This document shows, one piece after another, positions 36,000-45,346 of a stretch of DNA of 58,791 bases. Source of the stretch: Legionella genomosp. 1 (GTDB taxonomy: Bacteria; Pseudomonadota; Gammaproteobacteria; Legionellales; Legionellaceae). A program made the position numbers and the translations under genes. The stretch's first letter is position 1. Every line of letters begins with the position of its first letter. The notes under the pieces are model-generated. The model made no database searches and was not told the DNA's origin. It saw only the letters and a list, made by a program, of their open reading frames with translations. The DNA lies in NCBI GenBank assembly GCA_945878975.1, contig CAMCUM010000011.1, positions 1-58,791 of the forward strand, read 5' to 3'.

Positions 36000-36722
36000 A
36001 TGTCACATATGAATTATGAAGATTTAAAACAACTGGCTGCAAAACAAGGCGCAGGTCCTGAACAAGAACAAGATACTATCGATCAATTTAACTCTAAAGA
36101 TGCTAAAAAATCTATCAAAAAACTAGGTTATGGCCAGTATATCTCTCTACAAGCAACATACTTCAAAACTCACTACAGCAAATTTACTGCTGCTGCAGTT
36201 GGTTTGACACTTGCAACTGCATATATTGCTGCTTTGGCTGGTGCCCCAGTGTTCTTCCCATTTGGTTTGGCTGCTTTAACTGGCTATACAATGTATGCCG
36301 CTGCTGCTGCTACACTAGCTGTCGCTGCGTATACTGGTTATGTCGTACTGCCACGTTTCATGAGTGAAGCCAATAAATTAAAAGGCCGTTTTGACGAGAC
36401 TGAACTGTCTAGCTATGACGTTGCGTTGTTAGGTATGATAGCTGTTACTGGTGTTGCTTTTATTGGTGCATTGCATTTCATGCCGGCATTGCTGCCAATT
36501 ATTGGCTCTTATGCTGCTACAATGAGCACAACTGCAAAGCTAGTTGCTGATACTGCTGTTGCTGTACCAACTGCTCTTGCTATGTATGCTATGTTCAAAG
36601 GCAGACCTGCTGCTGACGTTGATGATGGCACCGACGATTTAGAACATGAAGAAGGTGCTGGCAAACAACGGGAAACGCAAGAAGGTGCTGGCCAACAACG
36701 GGAAACGCAAAACACGCTTTAG
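36000..36722 (+). CDS. Alanine-rich membrane protein with tandem-repeat C-terminus
   Basis: 240 residues from ATG 36000, which is supported by GATGGGG upstream (ATG 35985 precedes that site). The N-terminal 50 residues are charged. Two hydrophobic hairpins follow, around TAAAVGLTLATAYIAALAG to YTGYVVL, and YDVALLGMIAVTGVAFIGAL to VPTALAMYAMF. The acidic tail ends in two copies of a ten-residue unit EGAG(K/Q)QRETQ encoded by a 30-bp tandem repeat (36652-36711). Codons are unusually rich in GCT/ACT compared with neighbours. Family not recognised. Confidence 0.75.
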   Translation: MSHMNYEDLKQLAAKQGAGPEQEQDTIDQFNSKDAKKSIKKLGYGQYISLQATYFKTHYSKFTAAAVGLTLATAYIAALAGAPVFFPFGLAALTGYTMYAAAAATLAVAAYTGYVVLPRFMSEANKLKGRFDETELSSYDVALLGMIAVTGVAFIGALHFMPALLPIIGSYAATMSTTAKLVADTAVAVPTALAMYAMFKGRPAADVDDGTDDLEHEEGAGKQRETQEGAGQQRETQNTL

Positions 36723-36732
36723 TACTACTCTC

Positions 36733-36769
36733 AACACGATGCCATAGAAATATGACATCGTGTTTTTTT
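36733..36769 (+). terminator. Terminator after the alanine-rich membrane protein
   Basis: The stem AACACGATG / CATCGTGTT with an inner CAT/ATG pairing is followed by seven T. It also lies just past the stop of the convergent ankyrin gene and may serve both. Confidence 0.85.
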
Positions 36770-38183
36770 ACTTTTCTTTATCCACTAAGCCGGTCGCAAT
36801 AGGATTGACACCAATATTCGGATTCACCCCACAGTTGTCAAGCAGTTTCAATAAATTATTCCCTCTACGCGTCAAGCGTCTGATACAGTACACATCCAAA
36901 TAACTTTGTAAAATATAAGCATAATCTGGCAAGGTCAAAATAGCCAAAATTTTCTCAGCACGCTCCAAGTGTAAGAGATCAGCTTGGTCGCAGTGGAATA
37001 AAACCGCACCCAACATCGCAGCAAAACTTGCGGTCCGTGGGGGTTGAGCTGCATAAAAACGCTGAATACATTCATCTAATGCGCGATCTTTATCCCATTC
37101 AATCCAGGCCGTATACAAATCAAGTGCGGGTTGCGCTTGAAAGGTTTCAACAGATTGTAAGGTTTGCAGCGCATACGCCACCGGTATGGCTGCTTGAACG
37201 TTCGCCCAAGAGCAATTTCCGACAATTTGCGCTGAGATAGGCAATTGTAGTACGGGGGTCAAACCTAATATCTTATTAATATCTTTATGAAAATAACGCC
37301 GACTTTGTTTTTTGTACAAGAAATCTAAAATAAAATTCAAAGTCAGGGCTTGCGGCTTAGTGATACGATAAATATTCACCGATCCTTCGTGAAGACTATT
37401 TTCCCCACGGTCAATTTTAGCCCACCAACCTTGATAGCGTACAAAACACATAGCATGCCCTTGACTGGCAGCTGGTAAGACTAATAAAGGGGCTTGTAAT
37501 AATTGCTGGATGCGCTGATGATGTTGGTTAGTAAGCGCCACATGATGTTGCAATTGCAATAATTCATCCGCAACTGCAAAGCCATCCATCGTCGCATAAA
37601 TGGCAGGAAACACATGCCGTAAATGGCGCGTAGAATAACTACTGGTAAAGCGTCGTAAAGAATCTTTCACAACCGCAATCGTAAACTCTAAAATAAAGCC
37701 TTCATAATCCAGCTCAATGAACTCCCCTTCGGCATTCACAATATCAACATCACCACTCAGTTCAAAGCGATGGCCCAATAATTTGGCATAAATAAAATCC
37801 AAAGCAAAATCTAATTTTGCATGATATTGATACAACAAATGTTTGACATCCGCTTGTGCGCGCAAAATGGGATAAACCAGCACACATAATCCTGAGCGCG
37901 TATAGGCATTGGGGTTAGCGCCTTTTGTCAATAACAAACGCAGGGTTTCAATATCGGCATTATCTACCGCCCAATGCAAAGCGGTGCGACCGGTAACATC
38001 TGGTTTATTGATATCAACGCCGCTGTCTAGCAAAAGTTTCGTAATATGCATTTGACGTGTGATAATAGATTCGATTAATGGGGTAAAACCATACTCATCA
38101 ATATCATCCAACGACTCCCCTTCCCGCAGATAAAAATCCAAGTCGGGCACACGACAAGAGATGATGTCATTTGCAATGGTCAT
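36768..38183 (-). CDS. Ankyrin-repeat protein with CE-clan cysteine-protease-like core
   Basis: 471 residues. Two to three ankyrin repeats span residues 30-100 (YGFTPLIESIITRQMHITKL, GRTALHWAVDNADIETLRLL). The rest shows a His-Asp-Gln-Cys series in CE-clan order: H243 in QGHAMCF, D258 in WWAKIDRG, Q319 and C324 in QIVGNCSWAN. The spacing (15 residues H to D, Q five before C) resembles Ulp/YopJ-type enzymes, which cleave ubiquitin-like conjugates or acetylate. Ankyrin plus cysteine-protease fold also recalls Legionella AnkH; I cannot confirm orthology. No signal peptide, as for type IV effectors. Activity is inference. Confidence 0.7.
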   Translation of the reverse strand: MTIANDIISCRVPDLDFYLREGESLDDIDEYGFTPLIESIITRQMHITKLLLDSGVDINKPDVTGRTALHWAVDNADIETLRLLLTKGANPNAYTRSGLCVLVYPILRAQADVKHLLYQYHAKLDFALDFIYAKLLGHRFELSGDVDIVNAEGEFIELDYEGFILEFTIAVVKDSLRRFTSSYSTRHLRHVFPAIYATMDGFAVADELLQLQHHVALTNQHHQRIQQLLQAPLLVLPAASQGHAMCFVRYQGWWAKIDRGENSLHEGSVNIYRITKPQALTLNFILDFLYKKQSRRYFHKDINKILGLTPVLQLPISAQIVGNCSWANVQAAIPVAYALQTLQSVETFQAQPALDLYTAWIEWDKDRALDECIQRFYAAQPPRTASFAAMLGAVLFHCDQADLLHLERAEKILAILTLPDYAYILQSYLDVYCIRRLTRRGNNLLKLLDNCGVNPNIGVNPIATGLVDKEK

Positions 38184-38277
38184 AAAGTTCCTTTTATACC
38201 CTTTAATATTACGCAGAGATTGCAGCGTTCCTCACATGTTTTCAAGACACTGAACAACCCATCGCGCCTAAGGATGG

Positions 38278-38394
38278 TAGCCTGGATGCAGCGCAGCGTA
38301 ATCCGGGAAGTCGGTGGCACTGACCCCGGATTACGCTGCGCTGCATCCAGGCTACGGTCACTATCTAAAGTAGGTTGGGCCCTTGGCCCAACCA
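38278..38394. repeat. REP-like palindromes (GTAG-headed)
   Basis: GTAGCCTGGATGCAGCGCAG appears in inverted duplicate (38278-38308 and 38326-38356). It is followed by GTAGGTTGGGCCCTTGGCCC AACC at 38371-38394. Both begin with the GTAG tetranucleotide typical of REPs mobilised by Y1 (RAYT) transposases. Reading frames across this stretch are repeat-derived. Confidence 0.7.
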
Positions 38395-38531
38395 TTGCGC
38401 GTAGCGCCACATCATCAAAACATTGTGGTGCTACGCACAGCATACACGTCAGTATGTGAGCATTTTTCAACAGCACTTTCGTTCAAGATGCGCCAAATAT
38501 GGCGTTTCCTCGAACAGTGCACCGATCTATA

Positions 38532-39266
38532 CTAGAAGCCTTGTGGTTTGGGGGCAGCTGATACTCTCGGCATATTCCCCAACCGCAATTGTTTTTCCAT
38601 TTCTTGGTCGCGGCGTTCGTTGTCAAACTCTCGGCGTGCCTCTGTATTCAAAGGTGGTTCTGGATTTAAATTCGGGTCAACGCCATCAAATCTTTGACTA
38701 TTCAACCAAGGGTTTTGCAAAATATTATTTTGCACCCCTTCCTCTCCCAACGCTAAATTCTGCTGAGTCGATTGCTCAGCATGTTCGCGCGCATTCACGC
38801 GCGCATAATGACGATGTCCCTCTTGTTCTATCAACCGGCGTTGGCGATCTAATGTGGTCGTATCATCTGCCAAATAACTGCTGCGCCGACGAGCATCGCC
38901 TGTCTCCGACACTGAAAAGTATATTTCCGTCCATAAAGGGGAAGCATGACCAGTATGTTCAATAATGAGAGTATGCTTTCCATTGCCCAATCTTCTTGGC
39001 GTGATTTGAACGGAAATAGTGTGTAATTCTTGCGGACGTATCACCAAACCAACATATGCCGAGCCACCCGCTAAACCAATACGATCATCCTCATGAGAAT
39101 CTAAACCAATCCCTGTGATCCGAATATCTTCTGAACTGTGATTGGTGAAGGTATAGGCTTTACGTAAAGGCTGACCGCCTAATTTCAGTGATGGCCAAGT
39201 TGGCAAAGGCACAACCCAAGCCAAAGGACTCATATCGGTGATAGTGATTAATTGATTTGTATTCAT
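38532..39266 (-). CDS. Unknown cytoplasmic protein with Ig-like N-terminal domain
   Basis: 244 residues, not recognised. Residues 25-120 have alternating beta-strand character with AYTFTNHSSEDIRITGIGLD and KHTLIIEHTG, resembling ASH/MSP-like immunoglobulin folds. Residues 125-244 are highly charged, Arg/Glu/Gln-rich and probably disordered or coiled. No signal peptide or membrane helix. It lies upstream of the ankyrin gene on the same strand, with a 350-bp repeat-filled gap. Confidence 0.6.
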   Translation of the reverse strand: MNTNQLITITDMSPLAWVVPLPTWPSLKLGGQPLRKAYTFTNHSSEDIRITGIGLDSHEDDRIGLAGGSAYVGLVIRPQELHTISVQITPRRLGNGKHTLIIEHTGHASPLWTEIYFSVSETGDARRRSSYLADDTTTLDRQRRLIEQEGHRHYARVNAREHAEQSTQQNLALGEEGVQNNILQNPWLNSQRFDGVDPNLNPEPPLNTEARREFDNERRDQEMEKQLRLGNMPRVSAAPKPQGF

Positions 39267-39310
39267 CTATTAAGTATATAACGTAAGTTTGCAATCGTCA
39301 CCCCTCCTCC

Positions 39311-39353
39311 ATCATCCCGAACACAGTGAGGGAGCTCCCGGGTTCAGGATGAC
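39311..39353. repeat. Dispersed ATCATCC...GGATGAC palindrome
   Basis: ATCATCCCGAACACAGTGAG and the opposing GGGTTCAGGATGAC form an imperfect hairpin with an inner GGGAGCTCCC-like core. Same general class as the repeats at 48740 and 49576. Confidence 0.5.
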
Positions 39354-39377
39354 GAAAAAGGTCCAGATGTCGCTGGA

Positions 39378-40397
39378 CTATAAATACTCGGCACACAGCA
39401 ATTCGGCGATTTGGATTGCGTTGGTTGCGGCGCCTTTGCGAATATTATCCGCTACCACCCACAGATCTAACCCGTTTGGATGGGAAATATCCTGACGCAA
39501 ACGTCCCACATAGACCTCATCTGACCCAAACGCATGCGAAATGACCGTCGGATATTTGGATTTTTTCGGATCATCCACTACCACCACACCAGGCGCCGCT
39601 TTCAACAAACGTTTGGCCTGAGCAACGGTCAACGGCGATTTGAGTTCAACATGAATGGCTTCTGAATGCCCATAGAGCACTGGTATACGCACAGCTGTTG
39701 GATTCACTAAAATCGTATCATCTTCTAAAATTTTCTGCGTTTCCCAAACCATTTTCATTTCTTCGCGCGTGTAACCATTCTCTTGAAACTCATCGATATG
39801 CGGCAAGGCGTTAAATGCAATTTGTTGTGGATAAACACTAGGCTTCACTGGGCGACCATTTAACAATTCCCCTAATTGCGTCACCAATTCTGTAATCGCT
39901 TCTTTCCCTGTGCCAGAAACAGATTGATATGTCGCAACATTGATCCGTGAAATCCCAACGGCATCATGCAATGGCTTCAGCGCCACCAACATTTGAATAG
40001 TCGAGCAATTCGGATTAGCAATGATCCCTTGCTTAGTGTAATCCGCAATCCGCTGCGGATTCACTTCAGGAATCACTAAGGGGATATCTGCATCATAGCG
40101 AAAGCAGGAGCTATTATCGATCACCACACAATTATGCGCTGCTGCAATAGGCGCATACAATTTGGCCACCGCATTACCTGCAGAAAACAAAGCCACATCC
40201 ACATCGGTAAAATCAAACGTCGCCAAATCTAAAACATCTAACGTCTGATTACCAAATGCCACTGTTTTACCCACTGAACGCTCAGATGCCAAAGCATACA
40301 CGTCTGCAACTGGGAATTTACGCTCCGCCAAACCTGCGAGCATAGCTTCCCCTACCACACCGGTAGCACCTACTACCGCTACATGAAATTTTCTCAT
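39378..40397 (-). CDS. asd: Aspartate-semialdehyde dehydrogenase
   Basis: 339 residues; NADPH-dependent reduction of aspartyl phosphate for lysine/diaminopimelate, threonine and methionine. VAVVGATGVVGEAML (NADP fold), IDNSSCFRYD, and the catalytic Cys in IANPNCSTIQMLV. The frame is open from 40436, but ATG 40397 with AAGAGA upstream gives the family start MRKFHVAVVGATG. It lies 19 nt after prmB. Confidence 0.95.
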   Translation of the reverse strand: MRKFHVAVVGATGVVGEAMLAGLAERKFPVADVYALASERSVGKTVAFGNQTLDVLDLATFDFTDVDVALFSAGNAVAKLYAPIAAAHNCVVIDNSSCFRYDADIPLVIPEVNPQRIADYTKQGIIANPNCSTIQMLVALKPLHDAVGISRINVATYQSVSGTGKEAITELVTQLGELLNGRPVKPSVYPQQIAFNALPHIDEFQENGYTREEMKMVWETQKILEDDTILVNPTAVRIPVLYGHSEAIHVELKSPLTVAQAKRLLKAAPGVVVVDDPKKSKYPTVISHAFGSDEVYVGRLRQDISHPNGLDLWVVADNIRKGAATNAIQIAELLCAEYL

Positions 40398-40416
40398 TGA
40401 TATTCTCTTATGTTCT

Positions 40417-41319
40417 CTAAAAATGGTTACGCACATTCCGCGCGGTCAATAAAAACACCCCATCACCGCCTTGTTCAAACTCAAGCCAAACAAACGGCAC
40501 ATCGGGATACAGGTTAATCAAATCCTCAGCACTTTCCCCCACTTCCACGATCAAAATACCATGGTCACTCAAATACTGACCTGCTTGTTGTAAAATACGT
40601 TGGACTATCGCCAGACCTGATTGTTCCGCAAACAGCGCTAATTTAGGCTCATGTAAATATTCCGCAGGCAACGTCTGCATCACAGCTTCTGCCACGTAAG
40701 GCGGATTGCTGATGATCACATCATAAGAAGCACTGGGTATTTGATCAAAGCAATCTGACTCTAATAAAGTCAGTTGATCTTGAAGCTGGTGGCGCTCGCG
40801 ATTTATCTCAGCAACCGCCAAAGCCTGCTCAGAAATATCAGCGCCATCTACCTGTGCATGCGGGAACCATTCACAACAAGCCATCGCAAGACAGCCACTG
40901 CCCGTACACAAATCTAAAATGCGCGTGACCTGATCCGCAGCAATCCAAGGTTCAAATTGCTGACGTATCAGCTCCGCTAACGGGGAACGAGGAATGAGCA
41001 CACGCTCATCCACATAAAAACTCATCTCACAAAAATGCGCAATCCCTGTGATATAAGGAACCGGCACTCGCTGAATAATTCGTTGCGCCAAGCGCTCAGC
41101 CAATAATTTTTTTTCTCCAGGCGTCAACTGCGCTTGTAAAAAGCGTTGCGCAACATCCCATGGCAAATGCAATGAATCGAACACCAACGCATACATATCA
41201 TCCACTGCGTTATCTGTCCCATGACCGTAATGCAAATTAGCAGCTTGGGCCTGACTGATCCCAAAGCGAATAAAATCTAAAATTTGAGTAAAGTCTTGTG
41301 TCTCTGAAGAAAAGGTCAT
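40417..41319 (-). CDS. prmB: Ribosomal protein uL3 glutamine N5-methyltransferase
   Basis: 300 residues. The N-terminal helical domain has HYGHGTDNAVDDMYALVFDS, followed by ILDLCTGSGCLAMA (SAM motif I) and the SNPPYVAE catalytic motif. The DDMYALVF...LHLPW wording marks PrmB rather than PrmC. It forms an operon with asd and diverges from the Smr gene. Confidence 0.93.
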   Translation of the reverse strand: MTFSSETQDFTQILDFIRFGISQAQAANLHYGHGTDNAVDDMYALVFDSLHLPWDVAQRFLQAQLTPGEKKLLAERLAQRIIQRVPVPYITGIAHFCEMSFYVDERVLIPRSPLAELIRQQFEPWIAADQVTRILDLCTGSGCLAMACCEWFPHAQVDGADISEQALAVAEINRERHQLQDQLTLLESDCFDQIPSASYDVIISNPPYVAEAVMQTLPAEYLHEPKLALFAEQSGLAIVQRILQQAGQYLSDHGILIVEVGESAEDLINLYPDVPFVWLEFEQGGDGVFLLTARNVRNHF

Positions 41320-41384
41320 GCTTATATTTCCAGTTTTAGCAGCGTCAAATGTAAAATCATTCCAATCCCGAGGTAAAGCTCATC

Positions 41385-41483
41385 TCATCCGTCTTTGCGA
41401 GCCAAAGGCGAAGCAACCCAGTGGCCTTGGGGGCATCGCATCAGGCCACTAGATTGCTTCGCTACGCTCGCAATGACGGATGA
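41385..41483. repeat. Long inverted repeat TCATCCGTC...GACGGATGA
   Basis: The arms TCATCCGTCTTTGCGAGCCA (41385-41426) and the inverse ending in CAATGACGGATGA (41444-41483) enclose a short loop. It includes the widespread GCGAAGCAAT repeat motif. It lies between prmB and the Smr gene, both reading away from it. Confidence 0.7.
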
Positions 41484-41587
41484 ATTGAGCAGTAATATCT
41501 CATATTACAAATCAAGCAAGCCACATAAAATTCTTGTGGCATCATTATATGCTATACTCGTTGCTAATCATAATTTAAATCACCATT

Positions 41588-42166
41588 ATGAGCAAAAAAA
41601 ATCATATTTCTGCAGAAGACCAAACCCTTTTCAACCATGAAATGCGTGATGTTACGCCACTTAAAAAACAAAAACCAAAAGAGAGAACGGATAGTGTTCG
41701 AGAACCGTTCAAACTGAGGCGCCGAGAAGCAGTATCTCAAAGCTTGGAAAACCGCGCTAGATCTCAAGCAGACATCCTCATTTTACAAGATTTATCCGAT
41801 TATTACGCCACAGCTGTGCAATCCGAAAGCCACCTCACTTATCACCAAACCGGTATTGGCAGAATGCAAATTCAAGCACTAAGAACCGGGCAAATCACTT
41901 ATCAAGCCAAACTAGATTTACATGGTTTGAAAGCAGACGATGCCAAACTATACTTAACGCAATTCCTAAGTAAACAACTCCAAGCTCAGCATCGCTGGGT
42001 TTTAATCATTCACGGAAAAGGCGGACGCTTTGGAGAAGCTCCGGTTTTAAAGAACCTCGTCAATCATTGGCTCCAACAAATCCCAACCGTCCTAGCATTC
42101 CACAGCGCACAACCCAAACACGGCGGCGCAGGTGCGGTGTACGTGCTGCTCAAGACCAGTAGGTAA
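41588..42166 (+). CDS. smrA: Smr-domain protein, SmrA-like
   Basis: 192 residues. The N-terminal LFNHEMRDVTPLK motif is shared with SmrA. The Smr domain (about 105-190) carries LDLHGL, VLIIHGKGG and HGGAGAVYVLL. Smr domains are RNA/DNA nucleases; the related SmrB cleaves mRNA at collided ribosomes. The divergent position beside prmB matches E. coli smrB, but the HGKGG and GGAGA wording is closer to SmrA. Confidence 0.85.
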   Translation: MSKKNHISAEDQTLFNHEMRDVTPLKKQKPKERTDSVREPFKLRRREAVSQSLENRARSQADILILQDLSDYYATAVQSESHLTYHQTGIGRMQIQALRTGQITYQAKLDLHGLKADDAKLYLTQFLSKQLQAQHRWVLIIHGKGGRFGEAPVLKNLVNHWLQQIPTVLAFHSAQPKHGGAGAVYVLLKTSR

Positions 42167-42218
42167 CCAGCAATTTCTGCAACCCATCAGGCAATTACAT
42201 TAAAAAGCTCAATACATG

Positions 42219-42599
42219 CCCAGAAAATCCGAGCCGTGGCCGTCAGGGAGCAGAAATTTTCGTAGGGCACTTGACATGCGCACGACTAGCGTCTGTTGAC
42301 AATTCATCTCACGAAGCCCTACGTCCCACGACTTGTCCGAGGGATCCAGAAATCCTGAACCATACAACAACTGATTGCACTGATAAAAATCTAACTGGAT
42401 CCCGCGGACAAGCCGCGGGACGTAGGGTTTTGAATGGTCAACAAGTCCTAATCTATTGCTACTTTTGGGGGGAAGTAATAATGACGGAGACTCATATTCA
42501 TCACCATTTTAAACATAAATTTGAAAACAAAAATCGAACACTCAACATAACTATTTAACTTTTCCGCTCCCTAACGGTCACGGCTTGAATTTTCTGCGC
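42219..42599. repeat. Nested repeat: copy B of the palindromic element within outer inverted repeats
   Basis: The outer arms CAGAAAATCCGAGCCGTGGC (42219-42258) and ACGGTCACGGCTTGAATTTT (42559-42599) are inverted. They enclose copy B of the TGTTGACAATTCA element (42288-42450), which has about 80% visible identity with copy A. A short frame at 42481-42558 (25 residues, His-rich, MTETHIHHHFKHKF) follows a GGGGGGAAG; it may be a tiny gene or chance. Confidence 0.7.
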
Positions 42600-42716
42600 A
42601 TATATTGCGCATTTTAATGCACTCGTCCTGTTCAACCCATGCAAAAACCTAGACAATTACTAGTCAACCTGATAGTATTTTACTTTTTTTGAAATCATGC
42701 CTAGGAGTCATACAAT

Positions 42717-44003
42717 ATGGCAAAATCTCGTCGCTCCGACACAGCGCACGCTGGCTTCAAACCCTGGCTTATTTGGGGGCTTGGTTGTCTTTTTTATTTT
42801 TATGAATGCTTGCTACAAGTCTCACCAAGCGTGATGAGTGCTGAATTGATGCGCGACTTTGCGGTCACAAGCCACACGTTGGGCATTTTATCGGGTATTT
42901 ATTTCTACTCTTATGCCGCCATGCAATTGCCTTGTGGCGTGATGACTGATTATTTCGGTCCGCGCCGTTTGTTGACCATTGCCACCACTATTTGTGCCAT
43001 CAGTACTATTTTCTTTGGTTTGACTGAAAACTTCTTTATGGCTTGCGTCGCGCGGCTCATGATTGGATTTGGGTCGTCCTTTGCCGTAGTAGGCACTTTG
43101 AAATTAGCCTCAAATTGGTTTCCTGCGAATCGCTTTGCATTTTTGACGGGCATGATGGTGACGCTAGGGATGCTGGGGGCTATTTTTGGCGAAGCACCTT
43201 TGGCTTTGCTGGTCGACCACTATGGATGGCGCCATAGTATGATCATCATGGGTGTCATTGGTCTACTCGTCGCCTTTTTGATATTCATCTTCACCAAAGA
43301 TCACGGTTCTCATACCTACCCAATTACATCAGAAGAAACAAAAGAAGAAGGCTCTCTGGCTCAGCGTCTTTTGATTCTGCTCCGCAATCGCCAATTATGG
43401 TTAGTGGCACTATACGGTGGTCTCATCTACACCGCCACACCCGTTATCTGTGGTTTATGGGGCGTACCATTTTTGATGTTGAGTATGCATTTATCCAAAG
43501 CGGTTGCTGCAAACTACATTTCATTGGTGCTGTTTGGCTGGGCCTTAGGTGGACCACTCTGGGGCATCTATTCCAATCGGATTGGATTACGCAAACCTCC
43601 TTTATATATGGGAGGCCTAGGGGCATTGATCACTAGTTCCTTGATTATTTTTGGTTCTTTACAAAATAAACTCCTGATGCAAGTCTTATTATTCACCTTT
43701 GGCATCTTCTCTTCTGGCTTTTTACCCGCTTTTGCACTGGTCAGAGAATTGTGTAATCAAAAATACGTGGCCACTGCATTAAGCTTTATGAATATGATGA
43801 ACATGGTCGGCATTGCCCTCGTGCAACCCGCTGTGGGCTTTATTTTGGATGGTTTATGGTCTGGAGAAATGACCGATCAAGTGAGAGTTTACACGGTATC
43901 TAATTACCAAATGGCTTTGGCGGTTTTACCAATCGGTATGTTGGTGGCGGTACTTCTGCTTCCCTTGATTCGTGAAACTCATTGTAAAGTAGTTGTAAAA
44001 TGA
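42717..44003 (+). CDS. Major facilitator superfamily transporter
   Basis: 428 residues with twelve predicted helices. MFS loop 2-3 motif [34 protein letters not shown] in helices 4-5, and a mid-protein charged loop ([18 protein letters not shown]). Intracellular gammaproteobacteria often carry many such Pht-like transporters for amino acids, but the substrate here is unknown. AGGAG lies 9 nt before the ATG. It ends 10 nt before miaB. Confidence 0.9.
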   Translation: MAKSRRSDTAHAGFKPWLIWGLGCLFYFYECLLQVSPSVMSAELMRDFAVTSHTLGILSGIYFYSYAAMQLPCGVMTDYFGPRRLLTIATTICAISTIFFGLTENFFMACVARLMIGFGSSFAVVGTLKLASNWFPANRFAFLTGMMVTLGMLGAIFGEAPLALLVDHYGWRHSMIIMGVIGLLVAFLIFIFTKDHGSHTYPITSEETKEEGSLAQRLLILLRNRQLWLVALYGGLIYTATPVICGLWGVPFLMLSMHLSKAVAANYISLVLFGWALGGPLWGIYSNRIGLRKPPLYMGGLGALITSSLIIFGSLQNKLLMQVLLFTFGIFSSGFLPAFALVRELCNQKYVATALSFMNMMNMVGIALVQPAVGFILDGLWSGEMTDQVRVYTVSNYQMALAVLPIGMLVAVLLLPLIRETHCKVVVK

Positions 44004-44013
44004 GTACCCCATT

Positions 44014-45345
44014 ATGAAAAAGCTCTACATCAAAACCAATGGTTGTCAGATGAATGTGTATGACTCCTCCAAAATGGCCGACGTCTTGGCCAAGTCACAT
44101 GGCTTAGAAACCACCGAGGCTGTCTCCGAGGCCGATGTGATTTTATTAAATACCTGTTCTATCCGCGATAAAGCCCAAGAAAAAGTGTTTTCCCAACTTG
44201 GGCAATGGCGCGACTATAAAAAGGCCAATCCGCATGTCATTATCGGCGTAGGAGGATGTGTCGCCAGTCAAGAGGGTGCCGATATTCTAAAGCGTGCACC
44301 GTATGTCGACATCGTATTTGGTCCACAAACATTGCACCGCTTACCTGCGCTGTTGAGTGAACGGTTGGCTAAAAAGAAACCCGTCGTAGACATTAGCTTT
44401 CCTGAAATCGAAAAATTTGATCACCTCCCTGCCCCGCGCGCTGAAGGTCCCATCGCATTTGTATCCATTATGGAAGGCTGCAGCAAATACTGCTCTTTTT
44501 GCGTCGTCCCTTATACACGGGGTGAAGAAATCTCCCGCCCCTTTGATGATGTTTTAGCAGAATGCTATCTTTTGGCCAATCAAGGCGTCAGAGAAATCAA
44601 TTTGTTGGGTCAAAATGTCAATGATTATCGTGGGACCATGGCGTCTGGCGAGACAGCCGATTTAGCATTGTTGATCCAATACTTGGCTGCTATGGATGGT
44701 TTGGGACGCATTCGTTTCACCACCTCTCATCCTTTGGCATTTTCAGATAATTTGATTTCAGCTTTTGCAGAAGTGCCCGTTTTGGCCAACCATTTACATT
44801 TGCCCGTGCAATCTGGCTCGGATCGTATCCTAGCCATGATGAAACGCGGTTATACTGCTTTAGAATTCAAATCTAAAATTCGCAAATTACTCAAAGTCCG
44901 TCCTGACATTCGGTTGTCTACAGACATCATCGTGGGTTTTCCTGGTGAGACAGATCAAGACTTTCAAGATACGATGGACTTGGTCCATGAGATAGGATTT
45001 GACACGTCGTTTAGTTTTATTTATAGCCCAAGACCAGGCACCCCTGCTGCCAATTTGCCCGACCCAACGCCCATGGCGGTTAAAAAACAACGATTGAGCA
45101 TTTTACAAGAACGCTTGAATCTCAATGCCATGCGTTATAGCCAAGCATTGATCGGCTCCACGCAACGCATTTTGGTGACGGGCGTCTCTAAAAAATCCGC
45201 CACGCAACTTGCCGGCCGGACCGAATGCAATCGTGTCATCAATTTCTCCGGACCACAAAATTTGATTGGCCAATTTATCAATGTGCACATCACCGACGCA
45301 CAACCCAATTCCTTACGTGGTCGCGTGACCGAGGTTGAAATTTGA
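44014..45345 (+). CDS. miaB: tRNA-2-methylthio-N6-isopentenyladenosine synthase MiaB
   Basis: 443-residue radical SAM methylthiotransferase acting on i6A37. The UPF0004 domain has auxiliary cluster cysteines C11, C48 and C82. The radical SAM motif is GCSKYCSFC (C156, C160, C163), and a C-terminal TRAM domain follows ([13 protein letters not shown] onward). Length is normal. Confidence 0.96.
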   Translation: MKKLYIKTNGCQMNVYDSSKMADVLAKSHGLETTEAVSEADVILLNTCSIRDKAQEKVFSQLGQWRDYKKANPHVIIGVGGCVASQEGADILKRAPYVDIVFGPQTLHRLPALLSERLAKKKPVVDISFPEIEKFDHLPAPRAEGPIAFVSIMEGCSKYCSFCVVPYTRGEEISRPFDDVLAECYLLANQGVREINLLGQNVNDYRGTMASGETADLALLIQYLAAMDGLGRIRFTTSHPLAFSDNLISAFAEVPVLANHLHLPVQSGSDRILAMMKRGYTALEFKSKIRKLLKVRPDIRLSTDIIVGFPGETDQDFQDTMDLVHEIGFDTSFSFIYSPRPGTPAANLPDPTPMAVKKQRLSILQERLNLNAMRYSQALIGSTQRILVTGVSKKSATQLAGRTECNRVINFSGPQNLIGQFINVHITDAQPNSLRGRVTEVEI

Positions 45346-45346
45346 C

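Noticed and set aside
38180..38476. 99-codon frame upstream of the ankyrin gene
   Set aside because: It is made of REP palindromes (GTAGCCTGGATGC and its inverse) and has no family features.
38423..38965. 180-residue plus-strand frame opposite the 244-residue protein
   Set aside because: Antisense shadow of the minus-strand gene, without ribosome site or domain features.
42271..42558. 95-residue frame between the Smr and MFS genes
   Set aside because: Most of it is repeat copy B. Only the last 25 codons have a ribosome-site-like sequence; recorded as a weak possibility in the repeat entry.
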